Source: Streptomyces sp. NBC_01214
GTDB taxonomy: Bacteria; Actinomycetota; Actinomycetes; Streptomycetales; Streptomycetaceae
Assembly (NCBI RefSeq): GCF_026340975.1
Contig: NZ_JAPEOS010000001.1
Location: 4,001,001 to 4,065,000, forward strand
Direction: 5' to 3'
Length of the DNA stretch: 64,000 bases
Shown: in pieces, positions 25,069 to 34,309 of the stretch
How the letters are laid out: every line of letters begins with the position of its first letter
How positions within the stretch are numbered: position 1 is the stretch's first letter
Translations under genes and position numbers: made by a program
Notes under the pieces: generated by a model
The model's input: only the letters and a program-made list of their open reading frames with translations
What the model was told of the DNA's origin: nothing
The model's database searches: none

Positions 25069-25724
25069 GCACCCTCGCCGCGGTCCTGTTCGACATGGAC
25101 GGCACCCTCGTCGACACCGAAGTGCTGTGGTGGCGCACCACCGAGGGGATAGCCGACGGCCTCGGCCACCGGCTCACCGACGCGGACGCGCCGGAAGTCG
25201 TCGGCCGGGCGGTGGAGGACACCGCCGCCCACCTCGTACGGGTCTCGGGAGGAGGAGACCCGGCCGAGGTGGCGGCGGCGCTCACCGAGAGCTTCTTCCG
25301 CGGGGTGGAGGCCGGGGCGCCGATGCGGCCCGGCGCCCAGCGGCTGCTGACCGCACTGGAGGCGGAGGGCGTGCCCTTCGCGCTGGTCAGCGCGTCACCG
25401 CGGGTGGTCGTCGACTCGGTGGTCGGGGGCTCCCTGGCCCATGTCCCCTTCGCCTTCACCCTGTCCGCCGACGACACCGCCCGCACGAAGCCGCACCCGG
25501 ACCCCTACCGGGCGGCCGCCGGGCGCCTCGGCCTCGCACCGGGGGCCTGCGTCGCAGTGGAGGACTCGCCGGACGGCGCCGCCTCCGCGGAGGCGGCCGG
25601 CTGCGCGGTCCTGGTGGTCCCGTCCCTGCTGGCGGTCCCGGCGTCACCGCCGCGGACCTTCGCCGAGTCCCTGGAGGACGTCACCGTGGCACGGCTACGG
25701 CGCTGTGTGACGGCGGCCGGCTGA
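25065..25724 (+). CDS. HAD-superfamily hydrolase (beta-PGM/phosphatase-like)
   Basis: 219 residues. Motif I FDMDGTLVDTE at residues 8-18, motif II (SAS) near 108, Lys in ARTKPHPDPY near 143, and motif IV VEDSPDG near 164: a subfamily IA HAD phosphatase with a helical cap. GTG start overlaps the ATPase. Its place at the end of an importer operon suggests dephosphorylation of the imported compound; a phosphonatase such as PhnX would carry a cap-domain Lys that I do not recognise here. Confidence 0.88.
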   Translation: MSTLAAVLFDMDGTLVDTEVLWWRTTEGIADGLGHRLTDADAPEVVGRAVEDTAAHLVRVSGGGDPAEVAAALTESFFRGVEAGAPMRPGAQRLLTALEAEGVPFALVSASPRVVVDSVVGGSLAHVPFAFTLSADDTARTKPHPDPYRAAAGRLGLAPGACVAVEDSPDGAASAEAAGCAVLVVPSLLAVPASPPRTFAESLEDVTVARLRRCVTAAG

Positions 25725-25733
25725 CCTCCGGAC

Positions 25734-26243
25734 TCAGGCCGGCAGGCCGAGGATGTCCAGGATGCCCTCCGCGTAGGCGGCGCTCCCGGAGCCCGGGTCG
25801 GCGGCGATCTCACGGCGGAAGCCGTCGATACCCGTACGGATGAAGGCGGCGCACTGCCCGTACAGTCCGGCCTCGTGGGTGCCGCCGTCGTCCACCGTGC
25901 ACAGCAGGGCCAACAGGGTCCACAGCAGGGCCTCGCGGGTCGCCCGCCGGGGCGGGTGCGCGGCCCATACGGCCATCAGCACACCGCACACCGCCGGGGC
26001 GGGCGGCTTCAGGTGCTCGGCGAAGAAGACGTGGCCCTCCAACGCGTGGAACGCGGAAGGATGCCCCTCGGCGGCATCCCGTACGGCGTCCACCAGATGG
26101 CCCGCCGAGCGGCCGCAGCCGCACTCGATGGACTCCCAGTCGTGCCGTGCGATCTCCAGCACCACGGCATCCGGAACCAGCGGGCTGCGCAGCACCGCGG
26201 ACCGGCGCAGCAGAGCCTGCTGCCGCTTCTCGCTCCCCGTCAT
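25734..26243 (-). CDS. Conserved hypothetical protein
   Basis: 169 residues, mostly helical, with a CGCGRSAGHLV segment near residue 41 that might bind metal and many Ala/Leu in the second half (ALLWTLLALLCTVDDGG). No signal peptide. Convergent with the HAD gene, 9 bp apart. I recognise no domain. Confidence 0.65.
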   Translation of the reverse strand: MTGSEKRQQALLRRSAVLRSPLVPDAVVLEIARHDWESIECGCGRSAGHLVDAVRDAAEGHPSAFHALEGHVFFAEHLKPPAPAVCGVLMAVWAAHPPRRATREALLWTLLALLCTVDDGGTHEAGLYGQCAAFIRTGIDGFRREIAADPGSGSAAYAEGILDILGLPA

Positions 26244-26329
26244 GGGGCACAGTATGAGGCCAGGTCGCAGTGGTCGGCGAGGGGGGTCGGAACCGGATCA
26301 CGGGGGCCTTCGTCACAGACCCCGTGAGG

Positions 26330-27418
26330 ATGAAACGAAGAATTGTGGCACTCCTGTTCGCCCTGCTCGCGACCCAGCTGGGCGCACTGGTCAACCCCGC
26401 CTACGCGTGCGGGTGCGGGGCCATGGTTCCCGACGGCCAGTCCCGGATCGCCGTCGACCGGGAGACCTCCGTGGTGCGCTGGGACGGCCGTACGGAGCAG
26501 ATCGTGATGCGGTTCACCGTCGGCGGGGACGCCCACCGGGCCGCCTGGATCATGCCGGTGCCGGGCCGTGCCACGGTGGAGCTGGGCGACGGCAAGATGT
26601 TCGACGAACTGGATCGGCTCACCCGGCCGGAGCACAAGACCCGGGGCTACTTCTGGCCGCGCGACCGGGACTGGCCCTTCTCCTCCGGCGGCATGCGGGA
26701 CGGTGCCGGAGCCCCGGCGCCCGGCGCCGCGGCGCCGCCGGTCGGCGTCGTCGGCCGCGAACAGCTCGGTGCCTTCGACGTCGCCCGGCTCACCGCCACC
26801 GACCCGGACGCCCTGAAGAACTGGCTGGAGAGCAACGGCTTCAAGCTCCCCGACCGCCTCGCCACCGAGGTCAAGCCGTACGTGGACCAGGGCTGGGAGT
26901 ACGTCGCGGTACGGCTGGCCCCGCGCGGGCAGGGCCGACCGCTGCGCGGAGACCTGGACCCGCTGCGGATTCGCTTCGACAGCGACCGGCTGGTCTACCC
27001 GATGCGGCTCTCCCGGATGGCCAAAACACCGCAGGCCCTCGGCCTGTACGTCCTCGCCGACCACCGCATGGAGCCCGCCTCCCCGATCGGCGGCTCCGCA
27101 CCCGAGGTGACCTTCGCGGGGACCATCCGCCCCGAGAACGGCCCGCTCGCCGCACTGGCGGGGGCCGAGCCCGTCTTCCTCACCGCCATCGACCAGCGGT
27201 TCCCGGAGCCCGGGCAGATCGACGCCGACCACGAACTGCGCGCCACCGCCAAGGACACCCCGTACCGCCGGGCGATCTACCACGACGAGCTGCTCACGGT
27301 GGGCGGCGTCCCGGTCTGGCTCCTGACGCTGGCGGCCGTCGTGGTGGCGCTGACGGCCACGTCCGTCGTGGTGCTCCGCGTCCGCGGCCGCCGTACGGCC
27401 CCGGCCGCGGCGTCCTGA
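26330..27418 (+). CDS. DUF2330 exported membrane-anchored protein
   Basis: 362 residues. An N-terminal signal peptide (hydrophobic 4-22) ends before ACGCGAM, the CGC motif at which mature DUF2330 proteins begin. A large extracytoplasmic domain follows (VMRFTVGGDAHRAAWIMPVP), then a C-terminal helix at about 325-347 and a basic tail, so the protein is anchored outside. Function of the family unknown. GTG at 26324 is a possible start two codons earlier. Confidence 0.88.
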   Translation: MKRRIVALLFALLATQLGALVNPAYACGCGAMVPDGQSRIAVDRETSVVRWDGRTEQIVMRFTVGGDAHRAAWIMPVPGRATVELGDGKMFDELDRLTRPEHKTRGYFWPRDRDWPFSSGGMRDGAGAPAPGAAAPPVGVVGREQLGAFDVARLTATDPDALKNWLESNGFKLPDRLATEVKPYVDQGWEYVAVRLAPRGQGRPLRGDLDPLRIRFDSDRLVYPMRLSRMAKTPQALGLYVLADHRMEPASPIGGSAPEVTFAGTIRPENGPLAALAGAEPVFLTAIDQRFPEPGQIDADHELRATAKDTPYRRAIYHDELLTVGGVPVWLLTLAAVVVALTATSVVVLRVRGRRTAPAAAS

Positions 27419-27513
27419 CCGCAGGACTTCACCGCCGGGCTCCGGCCAGGCCCCGGCGCGGCCCGGCTCCGGCCTGGCCTGGCCTGGCCCGGCCCCGGCG
27501 CGGCCCGGTCGCG

Positions 27514-27569
27514 GCGGACGGATGCGGCGGACGGATGCGGCGGGTACTCACGCCGACCTGAGTACCCGC
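27514..27569. repeat. 13-bp tandem repeat followed by an 11-bp-arm inverted repeat
   Basis: GGCGGACGGATGC occurs twice in tandem, followed by GCGGGTACTCA (27540-27550) and its perfect complement TGAGTACCCGC (27559-27569) around an 8-base loop. The hairpin lies 151 bp after the DUF2330 gene and 39 bp before the next start. It could be a terminator or an operator. The preceding 27430-27510 is reiterated GCCTG/GGCCC low-complexity sequence. Confidence 0.6.
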
Positions 27570-27608
27570 CCCGATATGCCGCTCGACCCGTCCCTCTAGG
27601 CTCTGACC

Positions 27609-28196
27609 ATGCCTTCCGCCTGGTACGTCTCCGCACCGGTGCCGGCGCGCCCGAGCCGCCGCCCGCGTTCCCGTCCCGTCCTCGTGGCGCTGGCGCTCGG
27701 GGGTGTCATGTGCTGCCTCCTCGCCGGCTGGGGCGCGTACCGCTTGTGGAACGGCGCACCGTACCCCGAGGTCGATCCGCATGTCGTCGCCACACGGCTC
27801 GGCGCGGAGGCCGAGCGCGTCGAGAACGATCTGGCCCTGCCCGCCGGGCCCCGCTCTCCATCCGACCGGATGGAGACGGGCGCCTGTTACTACCGGGGAC
27901 TGCGTGCCTTCGCCCACATCGACAGCGCCCGCGGGGACGTCCACACGTTCAGCGTCGAACGGGAGACCACCGGCCTTCCGGAGGACACCGCCCGGACGGC
28001 CCAGGAGCGCGTCCGCTCCCGGCTCTCGCAGCAGGGCTGGAAGCTCATCAGTCAGAACGTCTCCAGCACGGGCTTTCGATACGAGAACCAGGACACCGGC
28101 GACCAGGTCCACGTGGACTGGTACAAGTACACCGGGACGCTCGTCTTCCGGATATACGCGCCCTGCGCGAAGATCCCCGACGGCTACCCCCTGTAG
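27609..28196 (+). CDS. Putative membrane-anchored hypothetical protein
   Basis: 195 residues. A basic, Pro-rich N-terminus precedes one helix at about 25-46 (VLVALALGGVMCCLLAGWGAY), after which the chain is probably extracytoplasmic and contains CYY and a near-terminal CAKIPDGYPL. Predicted alpha/beta domain with an RLSQQGWKLISQN segment. No family recognised. TAGGCT 8 bases before the ATG may be a -10 element of a near-leaderless transcript. Confidence 0.68.
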   Translation: MPSAWYVSAPVPARPSRRPRSRPVLVALALGGVMCCLLAGWGAYRLWNGAPYPEVDPHVVATRLGAEAERVENDLALPAGPRSPSDRMETGACYYRGLRAFAHIDSARGDVHTFSVERETTGLPEDTARTAQERVRSRLSQQGWKLISQNVSSTGFRYENQDTGDQVHVDWYKYTGTLVFRIYAPCAKIPDGYPL

Positions 28197-28320
28197 GTGC
28201 CGCCCCGCACGCCTGATCCGCCCGCCCACCGCCGCTACCCCTGCCGGGGTTGACGCGCGAGCGCCGGGACACCAGCCTTGCACCGGAGTTACCGAGAGGT
28301 AAGGGGAAAGGGTGGTGTCC

Positions 28321-29760
28321 ATGGCCGAGGACGGCGTACGGCGGCAGGAACAGGACCGGGACGACGCGGAGTTGATGTTCCAAGGGGTCGCGCACCAGGC
28401 CGAGCTGGTGCGCACCGGAAAGACCACCTCACGCGCCCTCGTCGAGGCCGCGCTGCGCCGGATAGCCCGGACCGATGCCGTCCTCGGAGCCTTCCGCGTC
28501 GTCCTCGCCGAGCAGGCCCTCGCCGAGGCCGATGCCCGTGACGCGGCGGAGCCGACCGGACCTCTCCACGGCGTCCCCGTCGCCGTCAAGGACGAACTGG
28601 ACGTCGCGGGTCAGGTCACCACCTTCGGCGGATCCGCCAACCGGACACCCGTCACCGCCGATTCCGAAGCGGTACGCCGCCTGCGCGCCGCCGGAGCCGT
28701 CGTCATCGGCAAGACGACGATGCCCGAGTTCGGCCAGTGGCCCTTCACCGAATCCGCCGCCCACGGTCACACCCGCAACCCCTGGGACACCACCCGCACC
28801 CCCGGCGGCTCCAGCGGCGGCAGCGCCGCCGCCGTCGCGGCCGGACTGGTCGGGGCGGCCCTCGGCGGCGACGGCGGCGGATCCATCCGCATTCCGGCCG
28901 CCTGCTGCGGCCTGTTCGGCCTCAAACCCCAGCGCGGCCGGGTCTCCACCGCCCCGACCCCGCACCTCTGGTACGCCCTCGGCACCGTGGGGCCGCTGAC
29001 CCGCAGCGTGGGCGACGCCGCCCTGCTCTACGACGTGCTCGCCGGAACCACCCCCGCCGACCGCTGGAGCGCCAGCCCCGCGACCACCAGCTGGGTGGAG
29101 GCCCTGGAGACCCCGCCCGGCCGGCTGCGCATCGGCTATTCGGTCAAGCCGGCCGTGCCCGGGGTGCGCCCGCATCCGGAACACGTCGGGGCCGTCCTGG
29201 AGTCCGTACGGGCGCTGCGCGAACTGGGCCACGACGTACGGGAGGTCGACCCCCGCTACCCCGACGCGACGGCCCCGTTCGCCGCGCAGTTCTGCGGTGG
29301 AGTGCGGGCGGAGGCCGACGCCGTCGAGCGCCCCGACCTGCTGGAACGGCGCACCCGACGGACCCTCGCGCTCGCCCGGCTGGTCCCCGAGTCCGCCGTG
29401 GAGCGCGGGATCCGGGCGGGGGAGCGGCTGGCGCAGCGAGCCGACCGCATGTTCACCACCATGGACCTGCTGCTGACCCCGGTCGTCGCCGAGCGCCCGC
29501 GGCCGGTGGGCGCGCTGGACGGTGCCGGGCTGTTGACGGCGCTGGCGCGCTCGCGCCCGATGGTCGCCTACACCGCACTGTGGAACGTCACGGGGCACCC
29601 GGCCGCCTCCGTCCCGGCGGGCCTCGGCGAGGACGGTCTGCCGCTCGCCGTGCAACTGGTGGGCCGCCGGGACGACGAGGTGACCGTCCTGCGGGTCGCG
29701 GCGCAACTGGAGGAGGTCCGGCCGTGGGCGCAGCGACGCCCCCGGCCCCCGGCTGCCTGA
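28321..29760 (+). CDS. Amidase (amidase-signature family)
   Basis: 479 residues. The Ser-cisSer-Lys triad is visible: Lys in VAVKDELD near residue 89, cis-Ser in GGSSGGS near 163, and nucleophile Ser in GDGGGSIRIPA near 189. Hydrolyses amides to acid and ammonia. The ATG at 28321 is preceded by GGGGAAAGGG; GTGs at 28312 and 28315 are alternatives. No transporter or GatB partner adjacent, so not a tRNA amidotransferase. Cytoplasmic. Confidence 0.94.
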   Translation: MAEDGVRRQEQDRDDAELMFQGVAHQAELVRTGKTTSRALVEAALRRIARTDAVLGAFRVVLAEQALAEADARDAAEPTGPLHGVPVAVKDELDVAGQVTTFGGSANRTPVTADSEAVRRLRAAGAVVIGKTTMPEFGQWPFTESAAHGHTRNPWDTTRTPGGSSGGSAAAVAAGLVGAALGGDGGGSIRIPAACCGLFGLKPQRGRVSTAPTPHLWYALGTVGPLTRSVGDAALLYDVLAGTTPADRWSASPATTSWVEALETPPGRLRIGYSVKPAVPGVRPHPEHVGAVLESVRALRELGHDVREVDPRYPDATAPFAAQFCGGVRAEADAVERPDLLERRTRRTLALARLVPESAVERGIRAGERLAQRADRMFTTMDLLLTPVVAERPRPVGALDGAGLLTALARSRPMVAYTALWNVTGHPAASVPAGLGEDGLPLAVQLVGRRDDEVTVLRVAAQLEEVRPWAQRRPRPPAA

Positions 29761-29803
29761 CGGGAGCGGTTGCGCCCCCCTCGCCGCGGTGCCAGGGGCA
29801 CGG

Positions 29804-30035
29804 CATGCGCTGCGAGGGCGGAAGGGGGATCCGCTCACGCACGGATGCGCGTCCGGCCACCGGCGTACTCGCCCTGGCCGTCGGCGCCCTGGTCACCGCC
29901 CCGAGCAGCGCAGCCGAGCAACGGGTGGCGGCCGGCCGCCGGGTGCAGCGCGGGGCGGTTGTTCTGCCACCCATTCGGCCGGGCGGGGAGAGACATCTGA
30001 TGATCCCCGCCGGCCGTACTCGTTCGTCACGGTAG
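29804..30035 (+). other. Possible short secreted-protein remnant
   Basis: An open frame of 76 residues contains GVLALAVGALVTAPSSAAEQ, a plausible signal-peptide core and cleavage region, followed by about 40 residues with no recognised domain. It may be the broken 5' end of an exported-protein gene at the edge of the accessory region. Coding status is uncertain; otherwise this 340-bp gap shows nothing. Confidence 0.3.
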
Positions 30036-30099
30036 AACGCGACCGAGCCGGACCCCGACGAGGTCGCGGCAGACCCCGAGTCTGCTTCAACGCCGGTGG

Positions 30100-30915
30100 T
30101 CAGGTCGCGGTGGGTATGTAGGGCGCCGCTGCCACCTGGGCCATGGTCCGAAGGTGCGCGAAGTAGGAGGCGCAGTACTCCTCGTTGATCAGAGGAACGA
30201 TCTTGTCGAGGTCGGCGATGCAGCCCCAGAGGTAGGCGATGCCGCTGCCGTCGAGTCCGCCCGTCAGCTCCCTGTCCACGAGGCCGGCGACGTCGGCGTC
30301 CAGGAGGACCAGGTCGACGCCGCCGAAGTCCACGCCGCGGAAGCCGTCGGGGAACAGTGCGTGCCGGTGGTCCTCCCACAGCCGGGCGAGGCCGCCGTCG
30401 GGCCGTGCTCCGCCCACGTCGGCGGCCGTCGCCCCTGCCGTGGACGGCGGGCTAAGGAGCAAGGAGACGGCATCGAAGACGGCACGCACCAGTGCGACGG
30501 CCCGGAGCGGGTCGAGGGCGGCACTTGAGGCGGCGCCCTGCGTGAGCTTGTCGCGCAGCAGTCGGCTGCGGTCGAGTTCGGCGGCGAGTCCAGCCGTGAT
30601 GAGCCCTGCGCCGGTGGCCCGCTCGATGAGGAGGTGGAGCGGTTCCTCCGTGGCCAGACGCTCGGCGAGGACGTGCTCCAGGGCGAAGAGGGAATGCGTG
30701 ACGGCAACGGTGGCGAACTCGTACCGGTAGTAGGAGTGCCGGATGAGCTCGCGGGAGGTTTCCATCGCGCTCATGACGTACATCGACGCGTTGCCGGGCA
30801 GGACCAGTGCGGCAACCAGGGCGTGCATGTCCGCGTAGTCGAGAACGAGGTCGCGGGCGCGCGGGTCCCGTACCGGCAGGAGGAGCGGGTCGGTCGGCGG
30901 TGGCAGGGCGTTCAC
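30100..30915 (-). CDS. Hypothetical protein of the accessory region
   Basis: 271 residues, soluble and mostly helical. The N-terminal part (LVLDYADMHALVAALVLPGN, then ELIRHSYYRYEFATVAVTHS) and the C-terminal part (LWGCIADLDKIVPLINEEY) look like two distinct modules. I recognise no domain. Codon use is less extreme than in the flanking chromosomal genes, consistent with acquired DNA. Monocistronic. Confidence 0.6.
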   Translation of the reverse strand: MNALPPPTDPLLLPVRDPRARDLVLDYADMHALVAALVLPGNASMYVMSAMETSRELIRHSYYRYEFATVAVTHSLFALEHVLAERLATEEPLHLLIERATGAGLITAGLAAELDRSRLLRDKLTQGAASSAALDPLRAVALVRAVFDAVSLLLSPPSTAGATAADVGGARPDGGLARLWEDHRHALFPDGFRGVDFGGVDLVLLDADVAGLVDRELTGGLDGSGIAYLWGCIADLDKIVPLINEEYCASYFAHLRTMAQVAAAPYIPTAT

Positions 30916-31024
30916 CGGTGCAGTCTTGTCGCCGGAAGGCAGTCGGAGCCATCGGATTTGCTCGGGGCGGATGGCGCGCCGCTGCCCCGCTGCCCCATGT
31001 CACCACCGGCCCGGTCCGACCTTG

Positions 31025-31051
31025 AAGAACATGCTCTGAGCTTGTTCTTTA
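31025..31051. repeat. Palindrome AAGAACATGCTC-T-GAGCTTGTTCTT
   Basis: Two 12-base arms with one mismatch around a single T. The right arm with its following TA (AGCTTGTTCTTTA, 31039-31051) is the exact complement of 33109-33121 behind the first transposase. Related half-palindromes occur at 44282-44300 and, degenerate, at 46008-46030, all at IS boundaries. It may be a preferred insertion site or a terminal repeat. Confidence 0.5.
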
Positions 31052-31123
31052 ACCTCGGGGCCTTCTTGTCAGTGCCTGGTTCTATCCTCCGCTGAATGTC
31101 GCGGATGGACTGGGAGTCAGGCT

Positions 31124-31531
31124 GTGCAGATCGCAGGGGTAGACCTGTATGTGAATCACCCGGTGATGGCGCTCGGTTCGACCGAGTGGATCCCCACCAC
31201 GTTGGCCCTCGACGGCGCTCCTGCCGCTGCGTGCGACACGCACCTCATCGTTCGGGTGCAGGCCCAGGTTGCGCTGGTCAAGGTTCGAGTCTTTCAGGAT
31301 CATGGTGACGCGGATGACCACGGAAGTGACGGAGAGCCTCTGACCACCGTGTTCGACGGGCATCTTCTGCTGAGTGACGGTCGGCTCGTAGTGGGGGATG
31401 TCGTTGGCGAGAGCCGATTCACCACTTCCCTGCTCGGGAAGCCAGGTAGGCGGCGGGTTCGGGTCTCGGTTGACGATCCGCAGGGATGGGCTCGCGCGGT
31501 TGACGTCGTCATCAGCGCCGAGACAGTGTGA
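31124..31531 (+). CDS. Hypothetical protein, possible IS cargo
   Basis: 135 residues from a GTG at 31124, predicted mostly beta (VDLYVNHPVMAL, HLIVRVQAQVALVKVRVF). No domain recognised. Lies between the palindrome at 31025 and the first transposase, inside the 2.1-kb interval bounded by a 13-bp inverted repeat (31039-31051 and 33109-33121), so it may travel with the element. Confidence 0.5.
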   Translation: MQIAGVDLYVNHPVMALGSTEWIPTTLALDGAPAAACDTHLIVRVQAQVALVKVRVFQDHGDADDHGSDGEPLTTVFDGHLLLSDGRLVVGDVVGESRFTTSLLGKPGRRRVRVSVDDPQGWARAVDVVISAETV

Positions 31532-31598
31532 CGGAGCCGTGTGTCAGCTCGAATGATCTTCGAACTAGGTGGCTCACGTGTGGATTCGCCGGACGTGG

Positions 31599-33129
31599 GG
31601 GCGGCCTTCGTTTGATCCTGTGCTCCGACCAAGGTGCATGTGACCCAAGACGAAGGCCGTGAGGGTGAGTCTGCTGCCTGATGCTGTCCGGAGGGAGGCG
31701 CTCGCGGAAGCGTCACGCTTCCGGGGTGAGTTCTACGAGTGTCTGACTGCGCGACGCGACGAGCTGTTCGAGCTGGTGGACGCGATGCTGTGTGCGGACG
31801 GGGCGGTGAAGACGCCGGTGGACCTGACGTTGCTGCCCGAGCATCGACGTGGCCACGGAGCGATGTACGGCGGCCTGAACCACGGCAGGATCGACGCCGA
31901 CCAGCTGCGTATGGCGCTGGCCGGGCTGTCGCTGCCGCGGTTCGACGGCGGACGCCTGGTCCTGGCGGTCGATGTCTCGCCGTGGCTTCGTTCGGACGCG
32001 CCTTGTTCGGCGGACCGGCTGTTCTGTCATGTCTACGGCCGTGCGAAGACGGCCTCGCAGTTCATTCCGGGCTGGCCGTACTCCTTCGTCGCTGTGCTGG
32101 AGCCGGGCGCCACGTCCTGGACCGCGATCCTGGATGCGGTGCGGCTGGGGCCAGTGGACGACGCGACCGCCATCACGGCCGACCAACTGCGAGGTGTCGT
32201 GGAGCGGCTCATCACCGCCGGCCAGTGGAAGGCCGGGGACCCGGCCATCGTGATCGTCAGTGACGCGGGCTATGACGTCACCCGTCTGGCCTGGGTCCTG
32301 CGCGACCTGCCGGTCGAGCTCGTCGGCCGGGTTCGCTCCGACCGCGTCATGCGCCTGCCCAAGCCACCGAGGATGCACGGCGTCAATGGCCGACCGCCTA
32401 AGCACGGCCCGGAATTCCGCTTCGCCAAACCGGAGACCTGGCCCGAGCCGGCCATCACCACGATCACGGACACCACCAACTACGGCAAGGCCGAAACCCA
32501 GGCATGGGACCGGGTCCACCCACGGCTCACCCACCGGTCCTCATGGCTGGACCACGAAGGCGAACTGCCCTTGGTTGAAGGGACGCTGATCCGCCTGAAG
32601 GTTGAGCACCTGTCGAAGGACCGGGATGCTCCGCCGGTGTGGTTATGGTCCTCCAAGACCGGCGCCACCGCGGATGACGTGGACCGCTTCTGGCAGGCGT
32701 TTCTCCGCCGTTTCGATCTAGAGCATACCTTCCGCTTCGCGAAACAGACCCTCGGCTGGACCACCCCGAAACTCCGTACTCCTGACGCCGCGGATCGCTG
32801 GACCTGGCTCCTGATCGTCGCGCACACCCAGCTCCGGCTCGCCCGGCCCCTGGCCGCGGACCTCCGCAGGCCCTGGGAGAAGCCCACCACCTCCGGCCGG
32901 CTCACCCCGGCCCGGGTCCGCCGAGGGTTCAGGAACATCCGCGCTCATCTCGCCTGCCCGGCCCGTGTTCCCAAACCTCAAGGCGCCGGACCCGGACGGC
33001 CACCCGGCGCCAAGAACAAACACCGGGCACCCCGCTACGACGTCGGCAAAACCGTCAAGCGCCCCGAGACCCTCAAGGCCATCGGCAAGCCCGGAAGATC
33101 TTGGTAGATAAAGAACAAGCTGAGCTTGA
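31599..33129 (+). mobile_element. IS element copy A (DDE transposase family, NF041680-like)
   Basis: Contains the intact transposase at 31659-33107. The left border is inferred because the block GGCGGCC-TTCGT-TTGATC, then CTCCGACCAAGGTG, just upstream of the gene is shared with decayed copy D (near 45530-45575). The right border is inferred from a 69-bp block (33061-33129) repeated at 44233-44301. Exact ends are uncertain and no clear target duplication was found. Confidence 0.6.
31659..33107 (+). CDS. Transposase, copy A, intact
   Basis: 482 residues of a DDE transposase family that NCBI labels NF041680 (related to IS701/IS4-type). Catalytic residues visible: Asp in LAVDVSPW near 105, Asp in IVIVSDAGYD near 202, Glu in FDLEHTFRF near 355. 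The C-terminus is basic. GTG start at 31659 (GTG 31665 possible). About half identical in pattern to copy B at 37093-38559, so these are related but distinct elements. Confidence 0.9.
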   Translation: MRVSLLPDAVRREALAEASRFRGEFYECLTARRDELFELVDAMLCADGAVKTPVDLTLLPEHRRGHGAMYGGLNHGRIDADQLRMALAGLSLPRFDGGRLVLAVDVSPWLRSDAPCSADRLFCHVYGRAKTASQFIPGWPYSFVAVLEPGATSWTAILDAVRLGPVDDATAITADQLRGVVERLITAGQWKAGDPAIVIVSDAGYDVTRLAWVLRDLPVELVGRVRSDRVMRLPKPPRMHGVNGRPPKHGPEFRFAKPETWPEPAITTITDTTNYGKAETQAWDRVHPRLTHRSSWLDHEGELPLVEGTLIRLKVEHLSKDRDAPPVWLWSSKTGATADDVDRFWQAFLRRFDLEHTFRFAKQTLGWTTPKLRTPDAADRWTWLLIVAHTQLRLARPLAADLRRPWEKPTTSGRLTPARVRRGFRNIRAHLACPARVPKPQGAGPGRPPGAKNKHRAPRYDVGKTVKRPETLKAIGKPGRSW

Positions 33130-34309
33130 CGTTTACTGACCTTGAAGGTGGGTTGTCGTAGGGGCTGACGATCGGTGATCGTCGCGGTATGCCGGGTGTA
33201 TGAGGTATCCGCAGGGTGGGGGTCTGACCGCGGAGAGGCAAGCCTTCCGTGAGCGGATCCGGATGGAAGCAGCGGCTATGTTCGCCGATGGGCGGGGCAG
33301 TACGGACGTCGCGAAGGAGTTACGGGTCAGCGTCCGGTCGGTCCAGCGGTGGCGGCAGGCCTGGAAGGCGGCAGGCCGGAACGGGGTTCGGTCCCGCGGC
33401 TCGGCGTCCAGGCCGAAACTGAGCGACGCACTGTTCGCCGTGCTCGAGGAGGAGCTGGCCAGGGGCCCGGTTGCGCATGGCTGGCCGGACCAGAGATGGA
33501 CGCTGGCCAGGATCAAGACGCTGATCGGTCGGCGGTTCCACAAGTCGATGACCCTGTCGGGGATCTCGCAGATGCTGCGGAGACACGGCTGGAGTCATCA
33601 GGTTCCGGCCCGTCGTGCGGTCGAGCGCGACGAGGCGGCGGTGGCCGGCTGGGTGAAGGACGTGTGGCCGCACGTGGAAACACCGCGGCGGCGCTCGGGG
33701 CCTGGATCGTCTTTGAGTTGCGCCGTGAGGCGCTGTGATTCGTGTGGAGGTGAGAGACCTTCACCGCTGACCTGTCGTAGCAGGGAGGTGGAGCTGAGGG
33801 CAGCCTGATCCGGGTGATGCCGGGGAGGGCGGGAGCGGCCCTGACGAAGCCGGGACGTGCCAGTACTGCCAGATGGTGCGGGTCCGGCGAGCGGGATGGA
33901 GAGGAGTACGCGAGGAACCGGCGTCTTTACGTCTCTTAACGACTACACCGGCTCGAACCTGGCGGATCTGGGCCGGAAGCGGTGCGCACTCGCTGCCTGG
34001 TGGCAGTGAGGAACTCCTTGACCGGTATTTCGAAGCCGTTCGGGAGGCCACGAGGAAGGTCTACGGCGTACTCGTGGCGATGCCGCAGGGACACAGTCGG
34101 GCTCCTACTCCAACGAGCGAATCGCAGTGAACACGGGAACCACCTGTTCTCAACTCCCCTGTCGTGCACAGCCAGTGCCCGGTTGGGGATAGGCGCATCG
34201 ACCGCCGAACGGTCCGGGTGGGGCGGAGCCGCCGTAGTACTCCGAGCCGGGGAGAGCCCGCGCACATGGGGAAGGGCGGCAGCGGTATCGAGAAGGGATG
34301 GAGACTGCA

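Noticed and set aside
28321..29760. GatA subunit of tRNA amidotransferase
   Set aside because: No gatB/gatC neighbours and a general amidase layout.
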